A stretch of 64,000 bases of DNA from Temperatibacter marinus (lineage in GTDB: Bacteria; Pseudomonadota; Alphaproteobacteria; Sphingomonadales; Kordiimonadaceae), in the NCBI RefSeq assembly GCF_031598375.1, contig NZ_CP123872.1, forward strand, positions 2,538,501-2,602,500, written 5' to 3'. The first letter of the stretch is position 1. Every line of letters starts with the position of its first letter. The position numbers and the translations under genes are program-made. This document shows, piece by piece, positions 36,462-46,771 of this stretch. The notes under the pieces were generated by a model. The model saw only the letters and a program-made list of their open reading frames with translations. It searched no databases and was not told where the DNA came from.

Positions 36462-38027
36462 ATGACATCTCTAATTGATACACATGAAAAAATACTTGTT
36501 TTAGATTTTGGTTCTCAAGTCACTCAGCTTATTGCACGCCGTGTGCGAGAAGCAGGCGTTTATTGTGAGATCGTGCCCTTTAATCTTGCTGCCGATATTA
36601 TCGATAGTTTCAATCCAACAGGTATCATCCTTTCCGGTGGTCCTGCTTCTGTGACCCATAGCGATACTCCAAGAGCACCAGAGAAGGTCTTTACCCTTGG
36701 AGTTCCGGTGCTCGGCATTTGCTATGGACAGCAAACGATGGTGCAACAACTGGGTGGCAATGTAACCACATCAGACCACCAAGAATTTGGGCATGCTGAC
36801 ATTGAAATTAAAGAAGAATGCCAACTATTTGATGGTATTGGTACTGTTGGAGATCGCAAAGTAGTATGGATGAGCCACGGTGATCATGTTGATGCGCTTC
36901 CAGCTGGCTTTAAAACTATTGCAGCCTCTGAAGGTGCGCCTTATGCAGCCATTTCCGATGAAGATCGTCAATTTTACGGCGTTCAATTCCACCCGGAAGT
37001 TGCGCACACAACAATAGGTACGGCCCTAATCGGAAATTTTATCAAGAAAATTTGTGCCTGCAAAGGGGACTGGACGATGGCCAGTTTCAGAGAAGAAAAA
37101 ATCAAAGAAATTCGCGAACAAGTTGGTGATAAAAAAGTAATTTGCGGTCTGTCTGGTGGTGTTGACAGCTCTGTTGTTGCCGTCTTAATTCATGAAGCAA
37201 TCGGGGATCAGCTCACCTGTGTTTATGTGGATCACGGCCTTATGCGGGCAGGGGAAAGTGATCAAGTCGTTAGCCTGTTTAGAGAACACTATAATATTAA
37301 TTTAGTTCATAAAGATGCATCAGATTTGTTCCTCGGCGAATTAGCAGGCGTAACAGATCCTGAGAAAAAACGGAAAATCATTGGAAAATTGTTTATTGAT
37401 GTCTTTGAAGAAGAAGCTCAAGCCGTTGGTGGTGCAGACTTCTTAGCGCAAGGAACATTATACCCTGATGTAATCGAATCAGTATCTTTTATCGGCGGTC
37501 CTTCTGTTACAATCAAATCTCATCACAATGTGGGCGGATTGCCAGAGCGTATGAATATGCAACTTGTCGAACCTTTAAGAGAACTTTTTAAAGACGAAGT
37601 CAGAGCGTTAGGGCGAGAGCTAGGCCTTCACGAAGATTTTGTTGGTCGCCATCCCTTCCCAGGACCAGGCTTGGCTATTCGTATACCTGGTGAGATTACA
37701 CGGGAGAAGGCAGATATTTTGCGCAAAGCAGATGCAATCTATCTGGAAGAAATCCGTAAAGCCGGATTATACGATGATATCTGGCAAGCATTTGCTGTCT
37801 TGCTGCCTGTTAAAACAGTTGGTGTTATGGGAGATAGCCGTACCTATGATCATGTTTGTGCGATCAGAGCTGTGAATTCAACGGACGGTATGACCGCTAA
37901 TTATTATCCTTATCCACATGATTTCTTAGGGCGTGTTGCAACACGGATCATAAATGAAGTTCGAGGCATTAACAGGGTCGTCTATGATATTACATCAAAA
38001 CCTCCTGGCACCATTGAGTGGGAATAA
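36462..38027 (+). CDS. guaA: GMP synthase (glutamine-hydrolysing)
   Basis: Aminates XMP to GMP with glutamine and ATP. 521 residues from ATG 36462, whose N terminus aligns with E. coli GuaA; a GTG five codons earlier is possible. Glutaminase domain: [17 protein letters not shown], nucleophile Cys87 in LGICYGQQ, and the His-Glu pair in [13 protein letters not shown]-pyrophosphatase P-loop: [15 protein letters not shown] (about 229). The dimerisation domain ends [26 protein letters not shown]-like, as in the family. It stands alone between two terminators, unlinked to guaB. Confidence 0.98.
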   Translation: MTSLIDTHEKILVLDFGSQVTQLIARRVREAGVYCEIVPFNLAADIIDSFNPTGIILSGGPASVTHSDTPRAPEKVFTLGVPVLGICYGQQTMVQQLGGNVTTSDHQEFGHADIEIKEECQLFDGIGTVGDRKVVWMSHGDHVDALPAGFKTIAASEGAPYAAISDEDRQFYGVQFHPEVAHTTIGTALIGNFIKKICACKGDWTMASFREEKIKEIREQVGDKKVICGLSGGVDSSVVAVLIHEAIGDQLTCVYVDHGLMRAGESDQVVSLFREHYNINLVHKDASDLFLGELAGVTDPEKKRKIIGKLFIDVFEEEAQAVGGADFLAQGTLYPDVIESVSFIGGPSVTIKSHHNVGGLPERMNMQLVEPLRELFKDEVRALGRELGLHEDFVGRHPFPGPGLAIRIPGEITREKADILRKADAIYLEEIRKAGLYDDIWQAFAVLLPVKTVGVMGDSRTYDHVCAIRAVNSTDGMTANYYPYPHDFLGRVATRIINEVRGINRVVYDITSKPPGTIEWE

Positions 38028-38042
38028 GCATACTTTCAGACT

Positions 38043-38069
38043 AGGCCTGTGAACAATCACAGGCCTTTT
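38043..38069 (+). terminator. Rho-independent terminator after guaA
   Basis: AGGCCTGTGA and TCACAGGCCT form a perfect ten-pair stem around ACAA, followed by TTTT. Confidence 0.88.
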
Positions 38070-38151
38070 CTATATATAATTCATCAACTTAAGAGACTCG
38101 CTTTCATAGAGTCTGCAAATGTGCTTTACTTTTGTATCAGGAGGGAAGGCC

Positions 38152-39009
38152 ATGACGTCTATCATGAAATACATAAAAGCATTCTTCAGAATTCATTATG
38201 AATTGATGCGGGCACCTCTTAACGCACTAGAGCGGTCTCGATTTAATAGAGTTGGCCTTCTTATTAGAAACTTAAAATCCTTGTTAAAAGGAAAATACCA
38301 CCGTTTTGGATATGCCTCTGAACTAGAGTGCTTCTATATAGAAGAAAAAGGGGAGCGCTATTATTTTTCGAATTTAGTCAGAGGAATTAATTTATACAGT
38401 GAAGGATTGTCTGTTAGAAGAGATGAAATTGTCTCTTCTTATTTTATAGACCAAATAGATTTTGCTCCAGGAGACATTGTCATTGATTGTGGTGCTAATT
38501 ATGGAGATTTATGGCTTTATCTTAAAACCCAGATAAATGAAAATACCTATATTCCTTTTGAACCCGGCATAGAAGAATATAAAGCCTTATCTTTGAATGC
38601 ACCAAAATCACTCAAGAATAACCTTGGCTTGGGTTATGAAAACAATAAGAAAAAATTTTTTGTTAATAATAAAGATGCCGATTCAAGTTTTATTCAACCT
38701 TCAGAATATAGCGATATTATATATGTAGAAACGATGCGCCTCGACGATTTTGTCAAACAAAATAATATTGGTGAGATTAAATTGTTTAAATGCGAAGCTG
38801 AAGGATTTGAGCCCGAAGTGTTTAACGGTGTTGGATCAATTTTAGATCAAATTCACTATATAGCCGTCGACGGTGGGTATGAGAGAGGGTTCAAAAAAGA
38901 AGAAACTTTCTCTCATCAAACTAATTTGTTAATCGCTCAGGGATTTTCTATGGTGGCTATTAATTTTCAGTTAGGAAGAGCGTTGTTTCGAAATAAGAAA
39001 TATATATAA
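38152..39009 (+). CDS. FkbM-family SAM-dependent methyltransferase
   Basis: 285 residues from ATG 38152, placed by a near-perfect AGGAGGG; the frame is open 11 codons further up. The SAM loop is VIDCGANYGDLWLYL (about 120-134), and VETMRLDDFVKQNNIGEIKLFKCEAEGFEPEVFNG (about 198-232) is the FkbM strand region. FkbM enzymes O-methylate sugars or polyketides; here a surface glycan is a reasonable guess. The gene is clearly more AT-rich (many AAT, ATA, AAA codons) than its neighbours, suggesting transfer or an accessory locus. The following TPR-methyltransferase gene shares that bias. Confidence 0.87.
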   Translation: MTSIMKYIKAFFRIHYELMRAPLNALERSRFNRVGLLIRNLKSLLKGKYHRFGYASELECFYIEEKGERYYFSNLVRGINLYSEGLSVRRDEIVSSYFIDQIDFAPGDIVIDCGANYGDLWLYLKTQINENTYIPFEPGIEEYKALSLNAPKSLKNNLGLGYENNKKKFFVNNKDADSSFIQPSEYSDIIYVETMRLDDFVKQNNIGEIKLFKCEAEGFEPEVFNGVGSILDQIHYIAVDGGYERGFKKEETFSHQTNLLIAQGFSMVAINFQLGRALFRNKKYI

Positions 39010-39072
39010 TATCTTTTAGAGAATATTTTATTAAATCTTTCTTCAAGAAAAATAACTGATTGAAATTAGACT

Positions 39073-40428
39073 ATGGAACTCACGATTAAAGAAGCAATGC
39101 AGCGCGGCGTTATAGCGTATAAAGAAGGCCAGCTTCACACCGCTGAGAAGTACTTTAAAATTATCTTAAAAGAACGGCCTTTTCATCCTGGTGCAAACCA
39201 TAAACTAGGCATGCTCGCTCTCTCTGCGAATAAAATTAGTACTGCGCTGATTTATTTTGAGAAAGCAGTTCATTTAAAACCATCAAAGGGACTGTTTTGG
39301 GTTAGTTATATCGATACCCTTTTAAAAGCTAAAAAGCATACTCTTGCTCAGAAAATCCTTCTAAAAGGCAAACAATATCTTTCAGATGCGGAATCTCATG
39401 CGTATGAAGAGAGTCTGAATGCACAGACTTCTCCTAGAAATATTAAACGGTCAACCCCTTCGAAGCAACAGGTGAAGAGCCTGTTAGATTTGTATAATCT
39501 TGAGCGATATAGTGATGCTGAAAAATATGCAAAATCCCTTACAAATCTTTTCCCTAATAATAATTTTGGCTGGAAAATTCTGGCCGCCGTATTTAAAAAG
39601 ACTAATCGGCATTCTGCAGCAGTAGAGGCAGGGAGGAAAGCAATTGAAATTTCTCCAAATGATACTGAAGCCCACTGTAATCTAGGGAATACACTCTTAG
39701 ACATAGGGCATCGGGAAGAAGCAATGAAATCTTATTTGACCGTCACTAAATTAGACCCAAATCACGCTGCAAAACATTTAGTTGCGTCGATGTCTGGTGA
39801 AAATACAAAGGGGGCTTCAAAAGATTATGTAAAGTGGCTTTTTGATGGATATGCTGAGAATTTTGAGCAGTCTTTAGTAGATACGCTCGATTATAGCGTA
39901 CCTCATGTTTTAGCTGATCTCATATTTAAAGAAAATGAGGGGAAACCACTAGGCAAAGTTCTTGATTTAGGCTGCGGTACGGGATTATTTGGGCAGGAAA
40001 TATTAAATCAGTATACCTATTTAGAAGGCATTGATTTATCAGTGAATATGCTCAATAAGGCTGCCGAAAAAGAAATATACGATACATTAGTGTCTCGAGA
40101 TATTCTTGAATATTTAAGCCAGAAAGAGCTGTGTTATGATTATTTTATAGCAGCAGATGTTTTTGTATATATTGGGGATTTATCAGAAATATTTAAACAG
40201 ATTAAAAAGCGAAATAAAAAAGGAGCTCGGCTTGCATTTTCAACAGAAGAACTTTCTGGCGACAGCTATAGACTACAGCCCTCAGGACGCTACGCTCACT
40301 CAAAAGACTATATACAAAAATTATGTAAGCAGTTTGACTATAAAATTCTTAAACATCATGAAATGGGGATAAGGAAGGATGAAAATGTAGGATATATTCC
40401 GGGAGCTTTATATTTGTTAGGCTTTTAG
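39073..40428 (+). CDS. TPR-repeat protein fused to a SAM-dependent methyltransferase
   Basis: 451 residues. The N-terminal ~225 residues hold several TPR units, e.g. RGVIAYKEGQLHTAEKYFKIILKERP, ALIYFEKAVHLKPSKGLFW and SAAVEAGRKAIEISPNDTEAHCNLGNTLLDIGHREEAMKSYL. The class I methyltransferase domain follows: KDYVKWLFDGYAENFEQSLVDTLDYSVP leads into VLDLGCGTGLFGQEIL (about 296-311), with YFIAADVFVYIGDL as motif IV-like region. Such fusions are common in alphaproteobacteria, but the acceptor is unknown. AT-rich like the FkbM gene 63 bases upstream; the two probably form one accessory unit. Confidence 0.85.
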   Translation: MELTIKEAMQRGVIAYKEGQLHTAEKYFKIILKERPFHPGANHKLGMLALSANKISTALIYFEKAVHLKPSKGLFWVSYIDTLLKAKKHTLAQKILLKGKQYLSDAESHAYEESLNAQTSPRNIKRSTPSKQQVKSLLDLYNLERYSDAEKYAKSLTNLFPNNNFGWKILAAVFKKTNRHSAAVEAGRKAIEISPNDTEAHCNLGNTLLDIGHREEAMKSYLTVTKLDPNHAAKHLVASMSGENTKGASKDYVKWLFDGYAENFEQSLVDTLDYSVPHVLADLIFKENEGKPLGKVLDLGCGTGLFGQEILNQYTYLEGIDLSVNMLNKAAEKEIYDTLVSRDILEYLSQKELCYDYFIAADVFVYIGDLSEIFKQIKKRNKKGARLAFSTEELSGDSYRLQPSGRYAHSKDYIQKLCKQFDYKILKHHEMGIRKDENVGYIPGALYLLGF

Positions 40429-40519
40429 CACAGAAATTACTACAGTGGCTAAGCATACTTGTATTCCTTATTTAAAATACCCACATAAGGATTATAATAA
40501 TAAGACAGGGAGAACTATT

Positions 40520-40786
40520 ATGACAGATTATATCCAACGACCCGGCGAGAAAAACGCAATTATAGCATTGCTATTGTGCTTTTTTCTATTTTGGCTGGGC
40601 GCTCACAATTGGTATTTAGGTAGAAGTTTTAGAGCAATTTTACAGATTGGTTTAGCCGTTGTCGGGCTCATTCCTTTCCTTGGCTGGCCATTTGGCGCCT
40701 TGCTTGCTGTATGGGCTTTCATAGAATTTATAATGATCCTGATAGGCAATGGAAGAGATGGTCAAGGAAGACCAGTCACTCTTTAA
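40520..40786 (+). CDS. TM2-domain membrane protein
   Basis: 88 residues from ATG 40520 behind AGGGAG. Two membrane helices (about 14-31 and 41-75) joined by the TM2 hallmark FLFWLGAHNWYLGRSFRAILQIGL; the C terminus is polar (GNGRDGQGRPVTL). TM2 proteins are widespread with no agreed function. It converges with glgA at three bases; a weak CTTTA/TAAAG inverted repeat spans the junction (40780-40796). Confidence 0.88.
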   Translation: MTDYIQRPGEKNAIIALLLCFFLFWLGAHNWYLGRSFRAILQIGLAVVGLIPFLGWPFGALLAVWAFIEFIMILIGNGRDGQGRPVTL

Positions 40787-40789
40787 GCA

Positions 40790-42226
40790 TTATAAAGAAT
40801 ATAGATCATTATAGGCCTGAGCAGGAGACTTCCAGCTCAGGTCTTGTTTCATACCATTCTTGCGTATTTTGTTTGTGAGCTTTTTTGAATGAAAAAGTCC
40901 CAAACTGCGATCCAGGCTTTCAATAAGTGCATTCTCCGTCACATCATTCAAATGTATACCAGTCCCTAACCCTAGTTTTAGAGCGCTTTCATTACAATCG
41001 ATAACAGTATCATTCAGACCACCCACCCGTGTGACCACCGGAATTGTACCGTATCTCATGGCGCAAAGTTGTGTTAGTCCACAAGGTTCAAACCGGGAAG
41101 GGATAAGGATAAAGTCTGCGCCAGCCTGTACCTGATGAGCTAAAACTTCATTATACCCAATATAAGTAGAAACACTGCCTTTATACTTATCAGCGGCTTC
41201 TAAATAACGATGTTCTAAGTCATGATCACCACTACCTAGTATCGCTATTTGAGCGCCGTTTTTGAGAAGGTGAGGGATTGCTTTCAAGACGAGGTCCAAT
41301 CCTTTTTGGGTGGTCAGTCGACTAATTACACAGAAGAGTGGTTTTTTCACAGAGCGTGTCAATCCCATCTTCTCTTGAAGCGCTTTTTTGCAAAGCGCTT
41401 TCCCAGCCAAAGATTGCGCAGAATAGGAAGCTGTGATTTGTGGATCGCTTTCAGGGTCCCAAATTCCCTGATCTATACCATTTGTAATCCCGGAAACCCT
41501 ATCTTTGATGGCATTTAGTAGTCCTCCAAAGCCCATTCCAAGTTCCTCAGTTTTAATTTCTGCGGCATAGGTTGGGCTCACGGTGGTCACATGATCACTG
41601 AAGACAACACCGGCTTTTAAATAGCTGACTTGCCCCCAATATTCCAATTGGTTCGAGCTGAACATGCTGGATGGTAGTCTTAGCTGAGCAAATATTTCTT
41701 TAGGGAAAAGACCTTGAAATGCAAGATTATGAATGGTTAAAATACGTTTTGGGCCCTTGGGTAAATTCTCAGCTTCTAGGTATGCAAAAGTTAACCCCGC
41801 TTGCCAGTCGTGAGCATGGACGCAATCAAAAGTATAGAGATCCGCAAGTTTTCCTATGGACAGGTCGCTGGCTGCCTTTGAAAAAGCTGCATAACGAATA
41901 TGATTGCCGGCTCTATCATGCCCCTGCATATCCACATAAGGATTGCCTTCTAAGTCGAAGAGGTGAGGGGCGATCATGACAATCACATTAAGCCCTGTTG
42001 ACGACGTTCCTTTGACAAGAGAGGATTTTCCTCCGGCGAGATCAGTAAATTCAGCAATTTTCTGAGTGTTTTTGATGTTTTTCAACACATCAGGAAAACC
42101 AGGAAGAAAAACTGTGGTATTTGTTATGGAAGGATCAAAAGCAAGGGGAAGGGCACCAACTACATCAGCCAATCCTCCGGTCTTTATTAAAGGGTAACAC
42201 TCTGAAGATACAAAAAGTATATTCAT
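40790..42226 (-). CDS. glgA: Glycogen synthase
   Basis: Extends alpha-1,4-glucan from ADP-glucose (GT5). 478 residues. The N-terminal donor loop KTGGLADVVGALP (about 15-27) is diagnostic, HAHDWQAGL and ILTIHNLAFQGLFP are domain-1 blocks, and CVISRLTTQKGLDL, PSRFEPCGLTQLCAMRYGTIPVV hold the GT-B nucleotide site with catalytic Glu. Follows glgC by 28 bases on the same strand, so it is cotranscribed with the enzyme that makes its substrate. No branching enzyme or phosphorylase is in the window. Confidence 0.97.
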   Translation of the reverse strand: MNILFVSSECYPLIKTGGLADVVGALPLAFDPSITNTTVFLPGFPDVLKNIKNTQKIAEFTDLAGGKSSLVKGTSSTGLNVIVMIAPHLFDLEGNPYVDMQGHDRAGNHIRYAAFSKAASDLSIGKLADLYTFDCVHAHDWQAGLTFAYLEAENLPKGPKRILTIHNLAFQGLFPKEIFAQLRLPSSMFSSNQLEYWGQVSYLKAGVVFSDHVTTVSPTYAAEIKTEELGMGFGGLLNAIKDRVSGITNGIDQGIWDPESDPQITASYSAQSLAGKALCKKALQEKMGLTRSVKKPLFCVISRLTTQKGLDLVLKAIPHLLKNGAQIAILGSGDHDLEHRYLEAADKYKGSVSTYIGYNEVLAHQVQAGADFILIPSRFEPCGLTQLCAMRYGTIPVVTRVGGLNDTVIDCNESALKLGLGTGIHLNDVTENALIESLDRSLGLFHSKKLTNKIRKNGMKQDLSWKSPAQAYNDLYSL

Positions 42227-42254
42227 TTCAGATCCTTACTTCTTTTTTCTGGAG

Positions 42255-43514
42255 TTACAGGTTATCTATCATTTTCTGAGTGATAAGACAAATACCATTC
42301 TCACTTCTATAAAATCGTCTTGCATCTTCTTCTGCATTTTGTCCAACTACCAATCCTTCAGGGATTACGACATTGCCGTCGACGACAACATTTTTAAGTC
42401 GTGCATTACGATTGACAGTCACATGTGGCAGTAAGACTGAATTTTCAATAACAGCATAAGAATGAGTTCTCACGCCTGTAGAAAGTAGAGACTTGTAGAC
42501 TTGAGAACCTGAAACAATCACATCGCCGCCCACTAAAGAGCTGATTGCCTCACCGCGTCGCCCATCAGATTCGTGAATAAATTTTGCAGGCGGTGTAATT
42601 TCAGCATAGGTCCAAATCGGCCAATCACGGTCATAAAGATCAAGACCAGGGTTAAAGCTTGTTAAGTCAAGACTGGCTTTCCAGTAGGCATCAACAGTCC
42701 CCACATCTCTCCAGTAGGCTTCTTCTTCTACTTCTGATCTAACGCATGATTGTGTGTATCGATGCGCTTGGGCTTTCCCATTTTGCACAATATATGGAAT
42801 AAGGTCATTTCCGAAATCCCTTGTAGACCCTTCTGTCACAGCGTCTTTCTTTAATAGGTCAATGAGATACTCTGTATTAAAAACATAGATACCCATGGAC
42901 GCTAAACATCGGTCTGTTGTCCCTGGAATTGTTGGGGGATCAGAAGGTTTTTCAAGGAAATTTATAATTCCATCCTTGTCATCAACTCCCATAACACCAA
43001 ACCCTTTGGCTTCTTCTTGAGATACTTCCAAGCATCCAATCGTAACATCAGCCCCACTTTCTACATGTTGCTCAAGCATTAAGCGGTAATCCATTTTATA
43101 AATGTGATCTCCGGCAAGAATAATCATATATTTTGGATCATATGATTCAATGATATCAATATTTTGATAAACCGCGTCTGCTGTACCTTCATACCACTGG
43201 GTCTCTGAGACACGCTGAGATGCAGGTAGAATATCGAAACTTTCATTTCTCTCCGCTCGGAAAAAATTCCAACCTCTTTGCAAATGACGAATGAGGCTAT
43301 GAGCTTTATACTGTGTAGCAACGCCAATTCTTCTTATTCCTGAGTTAACAGCGTTTGAGAGTGCAAAATCAATGATTCTACTTTTACCACCAAAATATAC
43401 AGCTGGCTTAGCCCGACGATCAGTTAAATCTTTTAATCGACTGCCTCGACCTCCGGCAAGGACATAAGCCATTGTCTGTCGTGTCAAGCTTTCTCCAGAT
43501 ATACGTTTTTTCAT
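42255..43514 (-). CDS. glgC: Glucose-1-phosphate adenylyltransferase (ADP-glucose pyrophosphorylase)
   Basis: Makes ADP-glucose, the regulated step of glycogen synthesis. 419 residues. [37 protein letters not shown] is the nucleotide loop and allosteric N-terminal area; [12 protein letters not shown] and [11 protein letters not shown] (catalytic Asp) follow; the C-terminal third is a left-handed beta-helix ([29 protein letters not shown]). GAGGGG stands six bases before the ATG. A perfect LacI-type palindrome lies 99 bases upstream and may set carbon-dependent expression of glgC-glgA. Confidence 0.98.
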   Translation of the reverse strand: MKKRISGESLTRQTMAYVLAGGRGSRLKDLTDRRAKPAVYFGGKSRIIDFALSNAVNSGIRRIGVATQYKAHSLIRHLQRGWNFFRAERNESFDILPASQRVSETQWYEGTADAVYQNIDIIESYDPKYMIILAGDHIYKMDYRLMLEQHVESGADVTIGCLEVSQEEAKGFGVMGVDDKDGIINFLEKPSDPPTIPGTTDRCLASMGIYVFNTEYLIDLLKKDAVTEGSTRDFGNDLIPYIVQNGKAQAHRYTQSCVRSEVEEEAYWRDVGTVDAYWKASLDLTSFNPGLDLYDRDWPIWTYAEITPPAKFIHESDGRRGEAISSLVGGDVIVSGSQVYKSLLSTGVRTHSYAVIENSVLLPHVTVNRNARLKNVVVDGNVVIPEGLVVGQNAEEDARRFYRSENGICLITQKMIDNL

Positions 43515-43612
43515 TGTTAACCCCTCTGTGTAATTCTATCCTTCTATTAGTAAGCAATAATTGAGCAATTGCAACGACTATATTTTTTTATGAAATTGAA
43601 TGTATATCTACG

Positions 43613-43626
43613 TGTAAGCGCTTACA
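43613..43626. promoter_or_regulatory. LacI/CcpA-type palindromic operator between glgC and panB
   Basis: TGTAAGCGCTTACA is a perfect 14-base palindrome with the central CG and flanking TG...CA typical of LacI-family operators. It is 99 bases from the glgC start and 77 from panB. On the minus strand it overlaps a weak possible -35 (TTGTAA) with TACATT 17 bases on. The cognate regulator is not in the window. Confidence 0.55.
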
Positions 43627-43702
43627 AATATTTTTTGATGACACCTATAGCACCATCCTTTATAACATCCGACAACGATATCAGCGCAGATAAGGATAGA
43701 CG

Positions 43703-44548
43703 ATGTCCACAACACCGAAAACAGAAAATGTAAAGTTATCACCAATGGTTCGACGTAGGACTGCGAAGGACATTGCTGCCAGAAAAAGTGGAGAGCCGAT
43801 TGTCTGTTTAACAGCATACATTACACCTATGGCTGCCCGGCTTGACGATTACTGTGATTTATTGTTGGTAGGTGACAGCTTGGGTATGGTGCTTTACGGC
43901 ATGGATAATACGCTAGGCGTTACACTAGATATGATGATTCAGCATGGACGTGCTGTCATGCGCGGTGCAAAGAAGGCCCTTGTGGTCATTGATATGCCTT
44001 TTGGGTCCTATGAAGAATCTAAAGAACAAGCCTTTAGAAACTGCGCCAAAGTCCTAAGTGAAACTGGGGCAGGAGCTGTTAAGCTAGAGGGCGGAATAGA
44101 AATGGCTGAAACCATAGCTTTTCTTGTGAAGCGCGGTATACCGGTTTTAGGTCACGTAGGTCTTATGCCACAAAGCGTTAACAGTTATGGAGGCTACGGC
44201 GCACATGGTAGAACGGAAAATGAATGGCAACCCATTCTTGATGATGCACAGGCTATTGCTGCAGCGGGTGCTTTTGCCACCGTATTAGAAGGCGTCGCTG
44301 CGCCTCTGGCTGATAAAATTACTGAAAAAACATCAAACCCAATAATTGGTATTGGGGCATCCAATAAATGTGACGGCCAAATCCTCGTTACAGAGGATAT
44401 GCTTGGTTTATTTAGTTTTAATCCTAAATTTGTTAAGAGATACATGGAATTAGGCACAGAAATCGTTGCATCTGTTGAGGCATATGCCTCAGAAGTTCGA
44501 GCTCGAACTTTTCCTTCGGACGAATATACTTACAAAATGAAAGACTAA
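43703..44548 (+). CDS. panB: 3-methyl-2-oxobutanoate hydroxymethyltransferase
   Basis: First committed step to pantothenate and CoA: transfers hydroxymethyl from methylene-THF to 2-oxoisovalerate. 281 residues. [33 protein letters not shown] carries the metal-binding Asp; [20 protein letters not shown] and [19 protein letters not shown] are family blocks, with [14 protein letters not shown] near the end. AAGGA precedes the ATG. Single gene; panC is not adjacent. Confidence 0.97.
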   Translation: MSTTPKTENVKLSPMVRRRTAKDIAARKSGEPIVCLTAYITPMAARLDDYCDLLLVGDSLGMVLYGMDNTLGVTLDMMIQHGRAVMRGAKKALVVIDMPFGSYEESKEQAFRNCAKVLSETGAGAVKLEGGIEMAETIAFLVKRGIPVLGHVGLMPQSVNSYGGYGAHGRTENEWQPILDDAQAIAAAGAFATVLEGVAAPLADKITEKTSNPIIGIGASNKCDGQILVTEDMLGLFSFNPKFVKRYMELGTEIVASVEAYASEVRARTFPSDEYTYKMKD

Positions 44549-44719
44549 TTAGCAGGTCCGCCTAATTCTAGCCAAAATTTGCAGTGAATTAGATGGTTGC
44601 ATCTAAGTTATTTGTTGCTATTGTAGCGCAAAATTATACACACACTTTAGTGTGCCGGAATTAACCTTATTTTCAGGATGAATTTCTGAGAATAACAGGT
44701 AGTCAAGTAGGAGTTAAGC

Positions 44720-45409
44720 GTGGCGAAGTCACCTGAAGAAGAATTAGCAATGCAGGAAGTAGACGAAGCTCTACGCCGTGAACGTCTCGAGAAAGTTTGG
44801 GACAGCTACAAATATTGGATTATCGGTACAGCGGTGGCAATCGTTGGTCTAGTAGCGGGTAGAGAAATTTTTGTCTCACTTAAAACAAGTTCTGAAGAAG
44901 CCAGTTCGACTGCCTATGTAGAAGCATATAAAAAAGCATCATCTGAATCTGGCGAGACTAAAGCTGTTTGGGATTCTGCACTTCCTAACCTAAATGAGAC
45001 CTACAAAGGGTTTGCTCAAATTCACCTTGCAGCGGATTATGTCAAAAAAGGCAAAATTACAGAAGCATTGGATGTTTATAATTCAATCAATGCAACTGAG
45101 AGTGTCGATACTCGTATAAAGAACCTTGCTCTTTTTTCTTCGTCGCTTGTGATGATTGAAAATGCAGTTGATATTAGTGCCGCTCGATCAAATCTAAATT
45201 TACTTGCTTCTGGTGACAGCTTGTTCAAAAAAAATGCAACAGAGCAGCTGGCTCTTCTTGATTACCTTGACGGTAACTATATGGAAGCTCAGCAACGCCT
45301 CCAATCTCTCTCTACTGCAACGGATTTGACTAACGAAATGAGAACACGGGTAACAAAACTCTTATCAATGGTTGAGGTACACCTCGAAGAAAACAAGGGC
45401 GAAGAATGA
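44720..45409 (+). CDS. YfgM-like membrane-anchored TPR protein
   Basis: 229 residues from GTG 44720 behind AGGAG. A cytoplasmic N terminus (about 1-30) is followed by one membrane helix (YWIIGTAVAIVGLVAGREIF, about 34-53) and a periplasmic TPR-like region (TYKGFAQIHLAADYVKKGKITEALDVYNSI...). The domain order fits the YfgM/TPR_21 family, which helps SecYEG-periplasmic chaperone traffic. The order yfgM-bamB-der is that of E. coli, strengthening the call. Its stop overlaps the bamB start (ATGA). Confidence 0.87.
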   Translation: MAKSPEEELAMQEVDEALRRERLEKVWDSYKYWIIGTAVAIVGLVAGREIFVSLKTSSEEASSTAYVEAYKKASSESGETKAVWDSALPNLNETYKGFAQIHLAADYVKKGKITEALDVYNSINATESVDTRIKNLALFSSSLVMIENAVDISAARSNLNLLASGDSLFKKNATEQLALLDYLDGNYMEAQQRLQSLSTATDLTNEMRTRVTKLLSMVEVHLEENKGEE

Positions 45410-46737
45410 TTAAAACAACAAAACTTATTACCCTGACAGCGATTGCACTCTGTATTTCAGCCTGCTCCCTTTTTGAAGGTGGCAAAAAAAAGGTTAAATA
45501 TGACGACGGCGGAAAAGAGCGAATATCCATCTTAACCAATGTGACAGTTCTTGAAGCTGATAGTTCTATTGCTTCAGTCCCAGTTGTACTGCCAATTCCT
45601 TACAGAAATAAAAATTGGGCCCAATCAGGCGGTTCTCAATCACATGCCGTCCACCATTTGGAGACTGCGGATAGTTTATCTCGTGCATGGTCCGTGTCTA
45701 ATGGGGCAGGGAATAGTAAATACGAACGTGTCATTTCCACTCCTGTCTCTGCAGAAGGTAAAGTCTTTTCCGTTGATGCCAAAGGTACAGTAAATGCATT
45801 TTCCCTATCCAATGGTCGCAAACTATGGTCGCATGACATTAAAATAGATGAAAATGTAAAAATGGGCTATGGCGGCGGTGTTGCATATGACAATGGTACT
45901 GTCTATGCGACCTCTGGTTTTGGACTGATTGTTGCTCTAGACGCGTCCTCAGGTCGCCGTGAGTGGACATATAAATATTCAGTCCCTCTTAGAGGGGCTC
46001 CAACCGTTGCTGAAGGTAAAGTCTTTGCAATCAGCCATGATAACCTTATGGTCGCTGTTGATGCCAAGTCTGGTAACTTCTTATGGGACCAAGTGGGTAT
46101 TATGGAATCAGCTGGTATGCTGGGTGCAGCCAGTGCTGCCTATGAAGACGGAGCTTTGGTCTTTGCACTTTCGTCTGGAGAATTGATTGCCCGAAGAGCA
46201 ACAAATGGACTGGTTCTGTGGCAGGATACTCTGCGTTCTTCTCGGAGACTGACACCGTTGGCAACCTTGACTGACATTGATGCAAATCCTGTGATTGACC
46301 GAGGTAAAGTCTATGGTCTATCCCACTCAGGCCGAATGGTTGCAATTGATATGCGATCTGGTGAGCGCTCTTGGGAAGCAGACATTGCTGGTGTAAATAC
46401 GCCTTGGATTGCGGGCAATTTTGCATATGTGGTTACTGTTGACTCTCAAGTATTATGTATTTCACTTGCAGATGGTCGTATCCGCTGGGTTGAACAGCTT
46501 CAACGATTTGAAGATCAGGAAAAACGTCGTGATCTTATTAAATGGAATGGTCCTTTGCTTGCGGGCAATCGCTTATTCCTGACGTCCTCACATGGATATA
46601 TGCTCACACTGTCTCCCTATACAGGAGATGTATTAAGCGGTGTGAATGTTGGCTCTGGTATGACAACAAATCCTATTATGGTGGATGGTACCTTAATAAC
46701 CCTTACAGACGACGGAAAATTGATCGCTTATCGATGA
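45406..46737 (+). CDS. bamB: Outer-membrane protein assembly factor BamB
   Basis: Lipoprotein subunit of the BAM complex that inserts beta-barrel proteins. 443 residues; lipobox LCISAC places the lipidated cysteine at residue 20. The rest is a PQQ-type eight-bladed propeller with repeated motifs such as VFSVDAKGTVNAFSLSNGRKLWSHDI, VYATSGFGLIVALDASSGRREWTYKY and VFAISHDNLMVAVDAKSGNFLWDQ. Four-base overlap with the YfgM-like gene suggests coupled translation; der follows 34 bases later. Confidence 0.95.
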   Translation: MIKTTKLITLTAIALCISACSLFEGGKKKVKYDDGGKERISILTNVTVLEADSSIASVPVVLPIPYRNKNWAQSGGSQSHAVHHLETADSLSRAWSVSNGAGNSKYERVISTPVSAEGKVFSVDAKGTVNAFSLSNGRKLWSHDIKIDENVKMGYGGGVAYDNGTVYATSGFGLIVALDASSGRREWTYKYSVPLRGAPTVAEGKVFAISHDNLMVAVDAKSGNFLWDQVGIMESAGMLGAASAAYEDGALVFALSSGELIARRATNGLVLWQDTLRSSRRLTPLATLTDIDANPVIDRGKVYGLSHSGRMVAIDMRSGERSWEADIAGVNTPWIAGNFAYVVTVDSQVLCISLADGRIRWVEQLQRFEDQEKRRDLIKWNGPLLAGNRLFLTSSHGYMLTLSPYTGDVLSGVNVGSGMTTNPIMVDGTLITLTDDGKLIAYR

Positions 46738-46771
46738 TCTAAGTCTGTCTTTACAGTTTAGGAGTAAAGCC

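Noticed and set aside
44645-44660. CACAC/GTGTG hairpin between panB and the YfgM-like gene as a terminator
   Set aside because: Short stem, no T run; left unassigned.
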